Shown in pieces: positions 26,270-39,304 of a DNA stretch of 46,299 bases. Position numbers and translations under genes: made by a program. This DNA is from Pleurotus djamor. Its lineage: Eukaryota > Basidiomycota > Agaricomycetes > Agaricales > Pleurotaceae. The notes under the pieces were generated by a model. The model saw only the letters and a program-made list of their open reading frames with translations. It was not told the origin of the DNA and did no database searches. Each line of letters opens with the position of its first letter. Position 1 is the stretch's first letter. The stretch lies in NCBI GenBank assembly GCA_029747585.1, contig JAPEVF010000351.1:1-46299 (forward strand), read 5' to 3'.

Positions 26270-29200
26270 TCGTGGCTATGATACTCTACTAGGACAATCT
26301 TACGGACACCGTGAATAAGATATGTCTACAATATGCTAGTCATAGAATGATAAGGGAAGAAAGACGGAGTCGGCTCAATTATCTACTCCTTAGATACGTG
26401 ATGTTGGGGGTTCGGAGATGGCCGTATAGTCAATCGTCATGCACGGAGTCGACTACGATAAGTGCGAACAGGCTGCGACCGCCTGGCCAAGCGTAGGCGC
26501 AAAAGCTGACAACCATCACTGGACGGTCCACCATAGACTGCGACGGACGCAGATGAAAGGCCCCAGAGCATCTGATAGAGGGTACCGGTGAGCACAAAAC
26601 CAGCTTGCAATTTGCGGAGACGGCGAGATGGTGAGATGGTGGACAACGTCATTGAAGTTGAACCGAGCCCGGAGCTAGTGGGCCGATGGGCCGGCCCAGA
26701 TGAGATCAAGAGTCCCGTAAATCGCTTGCACTATACTTAGCGGCTGAGTCCCCTTTCGAGTTTCGAGACCACAATACGACCTGTCGTCTCTCAACGCGCG
26801 TAACAGCCATATGAGCTGAGGCAAGGTCTAACTCAGCAAGCACAACGGCCCAAGCTCTCCCAAGCCTTCTCGCTGAGGTTCCGCGGTCCGAGCGTCCTAC
26901 TTCGAGTCCACCCTTGTCCTTTCCCCAGGTTGCAACGCTTGGCCCTCATACGACGCGTCGCCTTCGACCCCTTCGATTCCCTCTTCAACTCGGATCCGTC
27001 ACGTAAACGTCTTCACCCCATCCATGATGCGGCTACCTCTCGAAGAGACGCCGCCTTCCATTCGACCCACCTTCCGTGCAGCAGAGCATCACCATCCACC
27101 GACCCCACTACCAGTAGCCGTTCCACTGAACACTGAACGTTAACTTGGACGTTGAACACTCAGCCGCCTCAGGTTACAACTCACACGACGCGTCGCGTTC
27201 GCGNTTTTGGGATGGGTGTGATAGAGTTCAAGCCGTCCTGGTTCGTGGAGGCGCATATACGTTACGAGACACGTACGACACGTATAGACTAAGAGAGGAA
27301 AGCAATGTTTTGTTCTCGGGTGGACTGAGGACAAATCGGTGCTGGGGAGGAACTGGAGCGTTTGGTTCGCAGGCAGAGAGAGATGGGGAACGACAAGAGA
27401 GAAGGGAGAAGAGAGGAGAAATACCAGAACAGAGAGAGTGGCGAGAGGAGACGAATGGATACGAGACCCGCTCATGAATGCTGCTTCCATTGTAGCTTCG
27501 TCACTGTCCGACCTCTCCAAGTCCGTCAACCACGAATCGTAACAGCCGACCGTTGGCTTCACTCGCAATGGTATCTATCGCTGCTTTCCTCACCCGTCGC
27601 TCACCAGCCCCGCTTCTCCATCACAAGTATTCTGACCTACGAGTCCTGGCATTTCAGACGTCTCGAGTATTCAACCGACGCACAAATCAATCGCGTACAG
27701 TCACGACACCATCTCCGTGATCAAGGTCATCCCCCTGCACCATTTTAGTTGGCGTGGTGCCTTGTGGTAATCAGACCTCACGCTCTTGCACTGGTAGCGC
27801 TTTTCCGCGTGACGAAGGAACTCGCCTGCTGGTACATCAGAAATTTGAACCTTTGGAATTGGCAAAAGCTTTGAAGCTTTGAAGAGGTCAGTCATACTGA
27901 CCTCTTCGTCTACCTTTGCTCATTTGGTGCTCAGTAAATCCGAGTCGCGCCAACCCCAAGCCCTGTTCTGGGAAAGCTTTCCCGAGAATATCAGCCCTTC
28001 AAGCTTCAAGGCTCGACGGCCGTGCAAACACCAAACTCCGGTCTATCACACCTATGGTGGACCTAGGCGACGACGTCAAATGTGGAACGAATAAACTCAA
28101 GCCACGGAATTCACACGTGGACTTGAGGGAGGTTTCAAAGATCGCTGATCTAACGAGGTATGCAAGCATGTCTGGTTGTACGAGTATTGTCACTGTCATC
28201 TCAATATGCCTGCTTCAGTTCCAGAGGGATGTCGAAACAATTACCTCCGCTCATCAAGTCACAACGTAGTCAAGCTGGCCATCCCATGGCGAAACACCGC
28301 TCGGCGAATCCTCCACAGCATTTCCCACGAAAGTGAAGTGTAAGTGGCGGTTCCTCGAGAAGGAGGGTCAAGATAGAGAGGTTCGGGGAAACGGGCCAAC
28401 AAACGTAACGTTCTCTCTTCGAGTCCTTTCCTTCCACGAGCTATCTCTCGCCAACCCTCGAACGAAACCCGCACCATCAATCTACGGCTCCTCGGTTCGG
28501 TTTCCCTCCAATCAGGACGCGATAAAGCTCAAGGGGCTCCGGTTCGCGGATACCCATATACAAGACATGCAGGACGCGCGGAGAGGGAGAGAGGAAGCCT
28601 ATTGCACGTTCTGGGATGGACCGTCTACTAGAGAAGAGCTGGAGCGTTCGGTTTGCACACACACACGCGCATATGTTCGGATCCGCGTTGCCGCATGGTG
28701 GACTGTCGGAATGGGCGTGTATGTTCCCTGAGATGAGTGTGCTTGTGAGAGTGTCAGTGGGAGGAGAGAGAGAGGCGTTAGTCCTGCCATTGTACGCCTC
28801 GATGTTTGTGGAGATCCAGAATGGCATCAAAGGAAAAAGGGCGGATTCGACGCGTACATCATGGCAATCGACATACTCGACTCGTGAGCGAAATTCGACG
28901 ATCTTTTCTGCTTTCTTTGCAGGCTCGTTCACGAAGGTGCTACATCCTCTTCCTCAGGCAGGCCCTCTGTCACCTACAACACAATCCCATCGCCCCTCAA
29001 TCTCATTCGGTCTTTCATCTCACTTTTCTACGTAACCCTTGCCGAGTCACCAGACCCAATGCTTCTCCTCGTCTCCTTCAATTGCTTATCAAGAACCACT
29101 CCCTTTGCCTCCATGCTTAGCTCCTTCACAACGATAACTCTGGACAATACCGGCAGGCAAGAAGTAAATTCACGCAGTCCCACCAAATCGTCATCAGAAA

Positions 29201-29816
29201 GAACCATTCACTTGACGCTTACACTTTTTCTCTGCTACACCAAATAGTATGTATTTGCTTTTGTGGACTAGCTTCGCGCCTTCTAACCAGCAATCTGTTC
29301 ATTCAGTTGTTCACGCACTCACGGATGTACACCCTCAACCGCCAATGTTGGTGCACACATGACCATCGACCCGGAGAGCGGAGGAAAAGCTTCTCAGTTC
29401 TGCTGCGAACGTGTCGACTGAATTCATGTAATGGCTGGGTTCTCGTTCTTACTCGAGCATCTAATAACAGGAGTAGCTGAGTACGGGATGAATATGACGA
29501 AGAAGATAAAGAGCTCGAGGAGAGGGTATAAGCGACGGGTGTAGATGGGTGGAAATTGGGAGGGCCGAGGGATGGACAGTGGTGAGGGAGGAGTTGGAGC
29601 ACCAGACCCTCAAGGGCGTTTGACCCCCATGGCCATTGGTCTCTGGTGAACGCCACGCAATCCTCTCACCCTTCATTAATGGTAAGCTCGAGTCGGCGGN
29701 CCCCTCCCACGCTATCGATGGGACTCGTTGCTCAGCGCCTAGTACGCAACAGCAATCTGACGGTCAAGTACTGCTTTTTTTGCACCCGACTGCTGATCAG
29801 TTGCTATATCCTACAA
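26270..29816. other. Gene-poor region upstream of NLR copy 3
   Basis: About 3.5 kb without a recognisable gene. Open frames are short and lack motifs. Segments near 27285-27370 and 28590-28660 resemble each other loosely (both contain GAGCGTT preceded by a Leu/Trp-type stretch and GAGAGGAA-like runs), suggesting old duplicated non-coding DNA. Ns at 27204 and 29700. The final few hundred bp should contain the NLR copy 3 promoter. Confidence 0.45.
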
Positions 29817-32800
29817 ATGGCTCAGTCGCAGAAAAAACGTAGACAACAAATTGATGCTCTCCTCTCCGCTTCCGCAATGATTCTAAGCCAGGCCGAAGGG
29901 CCGCTGAAGCTTGCGCCGATTCCTGGACTTACAGTGGCAGCAGGTTCTCTGTTGAAGTTGGTAGAAATGGTCCGGGTACGTGGGGTGAAAGTCTCTTTTG
30001 AAAAGTCACTGACTTTGTTGAAGAAAACCAGAAGTAATAAGGAGGAATGCCTAGAGTTGTCCAAGAGTCTGAATGATCTCGCAACCTTCTTGGAATCCAC
30101 GTCGGTCAATGTCCAAACGCAGATGGAAGCCAACCTACTTGCCGATCCCCAAATCGCGGCCGCCACTCTGAAACGATCGCGCGAACTCCAAGACCGTGTC
30201 AACCAACTTGCCAAGTATGTAACTTTTGGAACTTGCTCGTTAACAATACTGATTTCTGCACAGTGATATTGAGAACATTCTGACGAGGGCACAAGAGGTG
30301 GGAGAGGGAAATGTCTTGTCACGTTTCTTCCAAAGCAACATGGACGCGGAAACTCTTCAGGCGTTAAATAAAGAGGTCCAGCAAGCGCAGTCGCGTTTTC
30401 AGGTTTGCCCAACCCCTTCTCTCGTGTTCGTCAGGAGTTCTAAACATGCAGACCTTCGTCTAGCTAAAAGGAACTGTCAGCATCGAGATGGTGGTCAATG
30501 AACTCGTCGCGACCACGCAGGCAGCTGAGCTAGACCGCCAACTTGGTAAACTTCGTACAGTCGATGCTGGGTATAGAGCTCCTGTCAATGCTCGAAAGAG
30601 TCGTTGGTTGGAAGGTACAAGGACACAGCTACTGCAAGATATTGTAGACTGGTCACATGTGCACGGCTCGGATGAGGTTCGCGCAAACGCGCACGTTTTT
30701 GTCCTTACTGGAGGAGCGGGGACAGGGAAATCGACGATCGCTGTTCAAGTGGCTAAGATGCTTGATGAAGCTGGGGTGCTCGGGGGGTCGTTCTTCTTTG
30801 AACGCGGTGTGGAAGAACTGTCTTCGACACGACATGTCTTCCCTACGCTTGCTGTTCAGCTCGCTCGCTTGCACAAGTACCTCGCGCCGTACATCATCAA
30901 AGGGATTGCAAAACATCAAGATAGAGGAAACACGCAGAATCTAACCTACGCTCTAGATGAACTCATCGTTGAGCCTTTGTCTGAAGTCCCCGAAGATCAA
31001 CGGCCGTTGCAACCTTTAGTCTTTGTACTCGACGCACTCGATGAATGTAACGAACAGCAGCAGGTCCCAGCCTTGCTGTATGCACTTCTCAAGCGCATAC
31101 GATCTCTCCCTTTCCCCCTCCGCTTGTTTGTTACCTCTCGACCCGAATATCACATCCAAGACGCATTTGCATCGGTCGAGTGGGAGTCAGAACTCCAACC
31201 GTTTCAGCTGACGTCCGTACCCATGAACATTGTCCGTGACGACATCCGACGTTTCATTGAAGTTCATTCCACTGAGATTGGCATTGCGCAGAAGCTCCAG
31301 ACAGTACAAGATGATGCTTTCGAGAGACTGACCGATAAAGCTGGCGGTCTCTTCATCTTTGCGTCCACCGCGCTCGAATTTCTCCGTCGGTATCAGCGTG
31401 ATCTCAGCAAAACCCTTGAGCTTGTTCTCAACCATCCGCTGAATGTCAACACGCTCGACACCCTTTACAGTGTTGTCCTTTGCAATGCCTTCTCCGAGGA
31501 TGACTTCCGTCATCCCAATTTGGGAACCGCGATTCCCATTGTTCTGGGTGCTCTTGCGGTGATCCAAGATCAGCTGGTACCACAAGCTCTCAGCTCCCTT
31601 TTACAGGTGGGATGTGCGACGCTTAACGAGGTCCTTTGTCGTCTCCAGTCAGTCTTGACGTTCTCTGAGGACGGCCCAATTCGTCTACTCCATGCGAGTT
31701 TCCCTCAATACTTGGTGGATCCAAGGCGCTGCCGGCTCCCCAATATCAGTGACCAGCCCTCCTTTTGTGGCGATAACTTCCTTGCCGCCCAATGCCTGAA
31801 AACGTTGCTAGATGACAACAATCTACGGAAGAATATGTGCGAGCTTGAAGATCCACTGGTCTTCATAAGCAATATTCCAGATTTCAATGGACGTCTGCTA
31901 CGCTCGATCCCATCCCATACTCGATACTCTTGCCTCTATTGGGCTACTCATCTGTGCAACTCTGCGCCGACGCCTGAGACGACACGCCTATTGGGGGAAT
32001 TTACAGAGACGAAGATGCTGTGTTGGATGGAAGCACTTGGGATGCTTGGTCGGATCGATGCAGTCGTGTCCATACTTGCTCGCACCTTGCGCTGGCACAA
32101 GGTACAGCTTGACTTACCCTTCATCTCATTCTTTTCGTTGTAGTCTCATCCTTCGTCTTGTCAGGCTGATGATAGAACGCGAATACTGCTGAATGACGGC
32201 TACCGATTTGTCCTAACCTTCATGGATGCCATCAAGATGTGCCCCTTCCAGGTCTATGCATCCGGTCTTCCCTTTTCTCCAAAAAAAGCCCTTCTTCGGA
32301 AGGTATATGCGCGTCACTTTGATCATCTTTCCGTTGTCAATGTGCTCACTGGTCTAGACGAGACTTGGGGAGCGTGTCTGCGAGTGATGGAAGGGCATAA
32401 TGACATCACCGTAGAAAGTGTCACATTCTCTAACAATGGCCAATGGATTGCTTCGGCTAGTGATGACTTTGATGTCAGAATCTGGGATGCAGAAGGGGGA
32501 ATCCTTCTCCGGACACTTTCTGGACACACAGGTCATCTCTCCATAGCCCTTTTCTCATCAGACGACAAGACTATCTTCTCTGGATCCTATGACAAGACAA
32601 TAAGACTTTGGAATACTGCTTCAGGAGCGCCTCTGAAAGTCATTACATTTGATGCACCAGCTTCACATATTGTGCTACCTTTCAGTCCTCATAATGCCCA
32701 GAGGATTGTGGTGTTGCTCAGAGAGAGTGTGTTCCCCCCTCTTTCCCGCATCCAAATCCTTGATAATGATGGCTGCATCCTGGAAACCCTTCCTCAGAGA

Positions 32801-34027
32801 TTGACATGCCCTAGAAATCTTGATTGGTCACAGGATAACAAGTACCTGGCCATTGCCCCAGCTGCCAAGATCATCCTCTACAACACAGTCACATATTCTG
32901 TTCTTGGAGAATTGGTGGGACATCAAGATAATGTCACTGGTATCAAGGTTATACCTTGCTCAAGTCACCTTGTCTCTGGTTCCGATGACGAAACTATACG
33001 CCTCTGGAACATTGAGGCATTGCAATGTATCCATGTGTTTATGGGACAGACCAGCCCTGTGAACTGCATTGCCATAAGCCCTGTAAAAGGTCTTATTGCA
33101 TCCTCTTCGTTGGACAACCTATTGCATCTATGGTCGATACAGGAGAAGACCTGCATCGCCACACACTCCACAACTGGCGAATCTGAGAGCCTTTCTTTCT
33201 CACCAGATGGCAACACCCTTGTGTCGGGAAGTCTTTCCATGCTCCAATTGTGGGATGTTCATGAACGACTGAAAGCAACCTCATTCCAACCAGACATAGT
33301 GGATTGGGTGATCTCACCTGATGGACAATTCATGGCAACGCAGGCTGCAATCATTGGTCAGGTTGACATATGGTCTACCAATGATGCCTGCCTTGTGGCT
33401 AGTGTTTGGGTTGATGAACATGAGACAATGCTGTGCCTAAATGCCCTCATGACAAGCAGAGATGGTCCATGGGTCACTCTGTTATTCCCATCCTTGACAA
33501 TCTATCTGATCAACACTGTGACCAAGGAGATGTCTTCCTTACTGTTGCGCTCTCTGAAGCTGCAGAAGTTCAAGTGGATGAACAGGAATGTTTGGCCACA
33601 ATGGGGAGGTCCTTCGTCAGATGGAAAACTCATTTACCTTCAAGACCTCAAGATTGAGGATGGTGTTGAAGTCAGAAGATGGCATATCCTTGACTGGGAC
33701 CTTCAGCAAATATTGGATGTGGATGTAGCGGATGTGCCAACAGAGTATCTTAAACTTCCTCAGCAACGATACACACAACACAACGGGTGGCTGGTGGATC
33801 AGTGGCAGAAGAAACCCTTATTTTGGATGCCGCCTACATTCCGAGGCAAATTTGGGGGCAGCTACTGTTTGTATAATGCCCCCTTTGCTGCCAAATATTT
33901 TTCCATCAGTGATGCCTTGAAGATTACAGTTCTAGACATGGGATACCATAGCGGGGGACAGGAATCTGATGAATGGCAATCAGTCTATAGTTTCTTTCAA
34001 AGGACACTACTGTACGAAAGCGGATGA
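29817..34027 (+). CDS. NLR-like protein copy 3 (intact): MLKL/HeLo-like N-domain, NACHT, WD40
   Basis: Exons 29817-29975, 30024-30214, 30264-30402, 30464-32101 and 32165-34027 give 1329 residues with no break; the three internal small exons have the same lengths as copy 1 (191 and 139 nt). N-domain residues 1-171: IPGLTVAAGSLLKLVEMVR, KTRSNKEECLELSKSL, LSRFFQSNMDAETLQALN and VQQAQSRFQ, the pattern I associate with MLKL-NTD/HeLo-like helical bundles. NACHT: Walker A GGAGTGKST at residues 246-254, canonical Walker B LVFVLDALDEC, sensor region RLFVTSRPEYHI. WD40 repeats fill the part after about residue 780, for example LVSGSDDETIRLWN, then a conserved tail (NGWLVDQWQKKPLFWMPP). It is the only one of the three with a fully canonical Walker B and intact frame. 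Its 3' half is CpG-poor compared with its 5' half. Confidence 0.9.
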
Positions 34028-34334
34028 CATTACACTGTAAGATACCTTTACCAACAATTTAAGGCCATAAAAACATGAACAAATGAATAATCTACATCAA
34101 TGCATTGTAAGATACCAGAACCCGCATCCAAGAAACAAGTAAATAAAGAACAAAACACGTAAGTGCGGATAGAAGCTACAACGTGAGACTGAGGCGCGAA
34201 TACAGCTATACAACAACATAGCCGGCACTATCGGTGACAACAACAACAGCGGAAGCGACGTGGATAACGATAAATATCGGCCTCGGCCTCGTTGGGTGAG
34301 AAGGAAGGGGAGGGGAACGCGACGCGAGGAAAGG
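34028..34334. other. Convergent spacer, NLR copy 3 to kinase
   Basis: 307 bp of AT-rich sequence between two stop codons facing each other. It includes ACATTGTA-type AT-rich stretches suitable for 3' ends. No gene seen. Confidence 0.6.
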
Positions 34335-37300
34335 TTATACAACCTCCCGACAGACGATGCTGTCCTTCGGCGGGAGACGAACCAACCGGCCTTCCTCTTC
34401 GTCATCTTCTTCAGCAGTCGCGTACTCGTCTTCGCCTTCCGCGTCTTCATCTTCATCAGCGGCCGCATCGAGCATCTGCACATCCGCCGACACGCTCGAC
34501 GAGTCAGCAGTACCATCACCGTCGAACCCTCGCACAACCCACTCGCCACCCTCCAAAACATCCAACACATCACCCATACTCGCCCGCTTCGAAGGATCCC
34601 GAACCAACAACTTTGAAACAACCTTCTTCGCCCCATCACTCCCCGCCAACCTCGCGCCCGTCAACTCCCTCACNGGCCCCTTCATCCGTCCCATCGGGCC
34701 ATACACATCACCAACAAGATCACCATCATCAGGCCAGAAATACTCCCCCCTCGCAATCCTCATCAACCAACTCCTCCTCTCAGCCCTCCCACCGCCACCA
34801 CCCGTGGCACGTTCACCCAAGATCCCCTTCGCCCCACCAACACCGCCCTGGAACCCATTGACCGGATCCCCAAACGGCAAATTCCTACAAACCAACGCGT
34901 ACAACACGACACCACACGCCCAAGCATCCGTCTCACGCGCATCGTACCCACTCTCGTCACGGTCGTCGGTGGTAGCGAGCGTAGCGGTTATCGTACTGGT
35001 CGATGAATCGTTGGATGGTAGGGGGAGAGGTTTGCTAGCCACGCTTCCCCTCCCGCCGCTCATAACCAATTCGGGGGCAGCGTAAGCTTCGCTACCACAT
35101 CGCGTCGTCAGAAGGGGATTCGAGGGATCGATGAACCGCGACAATCCAAAATCGGTGAGTTGGATCAGCGGCGTAGGGAGGTGCGCGAGAGTGGGCGGCG
35201 CATCATAACCAGAACGCGAAGAGAACGCAAAGGTGGTCAAGAGGATATCTGTAGTACAGAGCGCGTTAGACGAGAGGCACAAACGACGAAAGAAAAAGAC
35301 ATACTCTCAAGTTTAATATCCCGATGCACCAACCCAACACTATGCATCCACGCAACAGCCTTACACAACTCATAGAATATCTGTCTCAGCACACTCTCCG
35401 CTAAAAAAAACCAATCATCAAATCAATCAGCACGATGACGAACTTCGATCTAGATCGAAAGAAAGAGAGAGAAAAATAACTCACACAACAACGCATGTGC
35501 ATCAGCGCTATTCACCAACCCCAACAGATCACCACCAGGCAGATACGGCAACACCAGAACATGATGTGTCGGCGTTGTCAGATGCGAAAGCAAAGGCGTG
35601 ATATTCGGATGCGAGATATGCTACAATTAAAGAATGGAACAGTCAGTATCCGCATCAAAAGACGAAGAAACGCCGACATTATGAACATGAAAGTAGAAGT
35701 AAATGTGAAAGAAACATAGAACTGGAGAAGAAAATAAAGGGAACCCCAAGAAAGCTCATCGACGACCAACAACGTGTACCGAGAAGGCCGGGGATTATCC
35801 ACAGCCGACAATGTGTGAAGGGTTACTTCTCAGATGGGTGGGAAGATATACCGCCCCCAAGGGACCTTCAACCCAAAAACGATAGCCAGAAACGACGCCC
35901 ATACAAAAGTGCCGAGTGCGCGGCGAACAACCACACATCTCCCTTTCTCTCTCTCCTTCCACCACACCTCAACCATACACGACAAGTCGAGCACACGACC
36001 CCCAAGCTACACCCCACAAGACGCACCAACGCCACCCGCGAACCGAGTCAACTATGCACACGACCACTCCTCGCTTCACCTCCCATCCAGTACCCCATCC
36101 ACACGACCCATAAAAGCCAAAACTCNAAAACACATGCGGCCACCTCGGAAAACGTCCAACGTATGACCCACATAGCATAGCGCCATAACGCTCAAACTGA
36201 CGTGCCGATACCTTTCCATCCCTCCCTGCCGAGCAAATAACCGCACCCGCACACCATTCCCTGGGCAAACGCGCAAATGAACACACCCCAAGGAAAGCTA
36301 AGGGAAACCTTAACGGCTACAGACGCTGTACCGCGCCGAAGAAGAAGGTGGGGAATGGGATGGAATGGAATAAAACTGGGTATGGGTGGAGAGAAGCCCG
36401 GATTATCTCCCCCTTCCCCTTCCCCTTCCCCACACCCCACTTCCTCCCTCCCCCACAAGCGTTTATCCGCGAGCATGCCAACGCCAACGTCGAGCACGCG
36501 AACACATATATCGATCCGAGAGGAATGATGAAAGAGAAAGGGCACCATCGATGGCCAAAAGGAATGAAAGACGAGAAAGACGAGAAAGAAGAATGAAACG
36601 AGCCAAAAAGAAAAGAAAAGGTACGAAAAACCACACACACCTTCAACACCTCCACCTCTCTAACAAAACTAACCCCCATCCGATCCCTCTCTTCATCCTC
36701 CTTCTCTTGATCTCTCCGCGACGTCGTACCACGCGTAGACGAAGGAGGCGAATGATGATGATGATGCCGACGTCGGGGCAGCGGTGTCATCTTGACCGCC
36801 ACGAGCCGATTATAATCGCTATCGCTGGTTATCGTTGAGGACGTTGAAGGTGTCGTTGATGTTGTTGTTGAAGTTGAGGGTGGAGACACCATCGAGGGTG
36901 CATTCGTCGTCGTCGGGACATCAATCCCCAGTCCAACACCACGCCAACTATACCTCATCGCATCCACCCCTCCAACTCCTCCATGAACACCAACCATCGG
37001 ACGAACCCCACAAACACCTCCCTTCCCCGCCTTCATCCCAAAATCAATCCTCCCATCCCCACCACCAACCACACCATCAAACCCAGAAACACCACTCTCA
37101 ACAGACGTATACGATTCCATCGAATGTGTCGTCGAAGACCCAAGAGAAGCCGTCGTATTCGTCGATGCAGTAGACGCTGTAGATGCGGTGGATGTGGTGG
37201 ATGTGGTGGAAGCGGTGGACGTGATAGAATTCAAAGAAGCCATCGACCGCGTCGACTTGTTCGAATCCGAGCGGGTAAGCACATCCGCCGAAATCTGCGC

Positions 37301-38881
37301 CAAAACAGACGATGACGATGGCGATTGCAGTTGAGTCAATTGCGATTGCGATTGAGACTGGGGTTGTGGTTGCGCTGGTTGAAGTTGCGCTGGTTGTAGT
37401 TGCGATGGATGTGGTGGTTGAGAAAATTGTGGCTGCGGCGGCGTAGGCAAATACGTCGAGCTCAAACTCGTATTCCGACTCAACGGTTTCCACTCCCCCA
37501 ACTCTCCCTCTTCCCTTTCCCTTTCCCTTTCCCCACCCGCACCGACACCACTCAACCCAACCTTCCTCATCCTCCCACTAACCCCCCTCCTCAAATACAC
37601 CCTTCCACTCCCCACCCTCTTCAACCCACCAACTCCACCCTTCTCAGCACCAACTCGTAAACTCCCACTCCGCTTAACACTCCTCCCACTTCCACTCCCA
37701 CTTCCGTTACGTTTAAGGTTGTTTTGCGACCGCGAATGCGCGAGTAGATGCGAATGGAGGAGTCCACCCCCACGAACCGTCTCGTCTCGAGCCAACCACA
37801 CGGCGGAGAACGCGCCCTGTCCGAGGGGTTTGAGTAACCTCAACGTGACTTCGTCTTCATCGACATCAACATCGTTGGACGGCAATGTTGGACTGACAGC
37901 GGTCGTGGAGGCGGTAGTGGTAGTGGTAGTGGTTGAGGAAGCAGAATTCGGTGCAGATCGCGAAAGCGAATTAGGATATGCATGACGCGTCGAGGACAGC
38001 GCAGGCGAAGGAAACGATCCAGATCGTGGTCCAGGAGACCTAATAACCAACCCAGGACTCAACACCACTTCCTCCTCCTCTCCACCTTCCTCTCGTATCC
38101 TCTCTTTCTCAGCATGAGGAGTACGCGCCTTATACTTATCCATCGGATTGCCTAAAAATCCAGGTCGAGGAGTCTTATCGACTTCAGACTCCCGTTCATC
38201 CTCGCTATGCCCATTATCTCCTTCATTCGAAGTAAACGACAACTGTCTCGAAAGCGGGGACGAAGGTCGACTCGCAGCAAGCGAAGATGAGTAGGAATAA
38301 GGCGAAGATGGTATCGAGTGCGATGAATGCGACGATGGAGCAGCTGGATACGATGGCGGAGGCGGGAAGAGAGTCTGATGAGACGAGGGATGTGGGTTAT
38401 AAGAATGATGCGAATGAGACCACGTCGATGACGAGGGCAATGACGTCGATGTCGACGTTGAAGCTGACGATGACGTTGAAGTCTGGGGCGGGTGGTACGC
38501 AAACGACTGATACCTCGAGTGATCGTCCCCCGTCGCACTGACAGGTGAGTACGGATTCGGCAGCCGGTCCCGTTCGCCTTCGCCTTCGGCCTCGGCCTTG
38601 GTAACATCCAACACCAAAAACTCTCTCCTTCCACTCCCACCTCCCGTAGCCGTGGCCGTGGCAGCCGCTCCGGTACCGCGATAACCATCAACCACCTCGA
38701 ACGCCCTCCGCTTGGCGTTCGTACCCACCACCGTAATCCCACCCTTGCGTTCCTCCGGCCGTAAATCGTGTTCAGGAACTGGTAATGATTCATCTTCCTC
38801 CACACCATTTTGGTGATCACGTCTGTATCTCGACGGGAACAAGCGCGATAAGGGAATTTGTTGGAGTGATGGGGGTTTCAT
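34335..38881 (-). CDS. Serine/threonine protein kinase (CAMK-like) with long disordered N-terminus
   Basis: Exons 38881-36641, 35620-35485, 35400-35305 and 35248-34335 give 1128 residues. The first ~385 residues are Ser/Pro/Gln-rich and probably disordered. The kinase domain begins at LLKPLGQGAFSAVWLARD (glycine loop), is interrupted by a long low-complexity insert (Ser/Thr/Gln tracts), and resumes at LVAVKM (ATP-binding Lys), FVREVEVLK (C-helix Glu), HISHPNITPLLSHL, LPYLPGGDLL (hinge), GLVHRDIKLEN (catalytic loop, across an intron), TDFGLS, TTRCGSEAYAAPE (activation segment) and DAWACGVVLYALVCRNLPFGD. The end is acidic (DAAADEDEDAEGEDEYATAEEDDEEEG). CGSEAYAAPE and the region after it suggest a CAMK/Snf1-like class; substrate unknown. 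ATG at 38881 is chosen because the longer open frame upstream lacks an ATG. The N at 34674 is in frame. Confidence 0.85.
35621..36640 (-). other. Unusually long (1,020 bp) kinase intron
   Basis: The kinase sequence runs directly from EVEVLK to HISHPNI across this stretch, in phase, with donor GTGTGT and acceptor TTGTAG. Nearly all other introns in the window are 45-65 bp. It contains one N (36126) and no recognised gene. Confidence 0.75.
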
Positions 38882-39304
38882 TCTTGGGAGTGTATGCGGT
38901 TGTGTGTTATGCGATGATGGGTTTGAATTTGGTGGTGGTGGGACGGAGGGTTGTAATGATGGTGGATGGTTGGCTGCGAGAGAAGGCACGTTTGGGTTTC
39001 CCAAAATTTATGGCAGATAGGACTGGATATGTCACTTACTGGAAAAGAATGAATGGTTTTTTGAAGTTGATGCTGTATTTGATGTTGAGGCTTCTGAAGG
39101 TAACGGCGGGGGCGGGGTCGAACGATGTGAAGACGAAAAGAAAGAATGTGTTCTTGAAGGTGCTGGTTTGTCTTTGACGGGATGTTCGTCGTCTAGATTG
39201 GATGATCTTGAAGAGGGAGTNGGGGGAGGGGATTCTGAGCGGGGTGGAGAAGAAGGTGTCCGTNAATCGGGGAGGAGGTGGAGGAGGAGGTGGCCGAGGA
39301 TGTC
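38882..39304. promoter_or_regulatory. Divergent region between kinase and dioxygenase genes
   Basis: Bidirectional promoter candidate. On the + strand the dioxygenase frame stays open upstream to 39021 without an ATG (acidic, Gly-rich), so the dioxygenase may start further 5' through an unseen exon. On the - strand the kinase frame is open to 39004, also without an ATG. Confidence 0.5.

Noticed and set aside
34357..35085. Long + strand open frames rich in Ser/Pro opposite the kinase
   Set aside because: They are antisense to kinase-domain exons with unmistakable motifs and show only compositional bias.
36348..38541. Several + strand open frames over the kinase N-terminus and intron
   Set aside because: Low-complexity mirror images of the Ser/Thr/Gln-rich kinase region or of its intron, with no motif.
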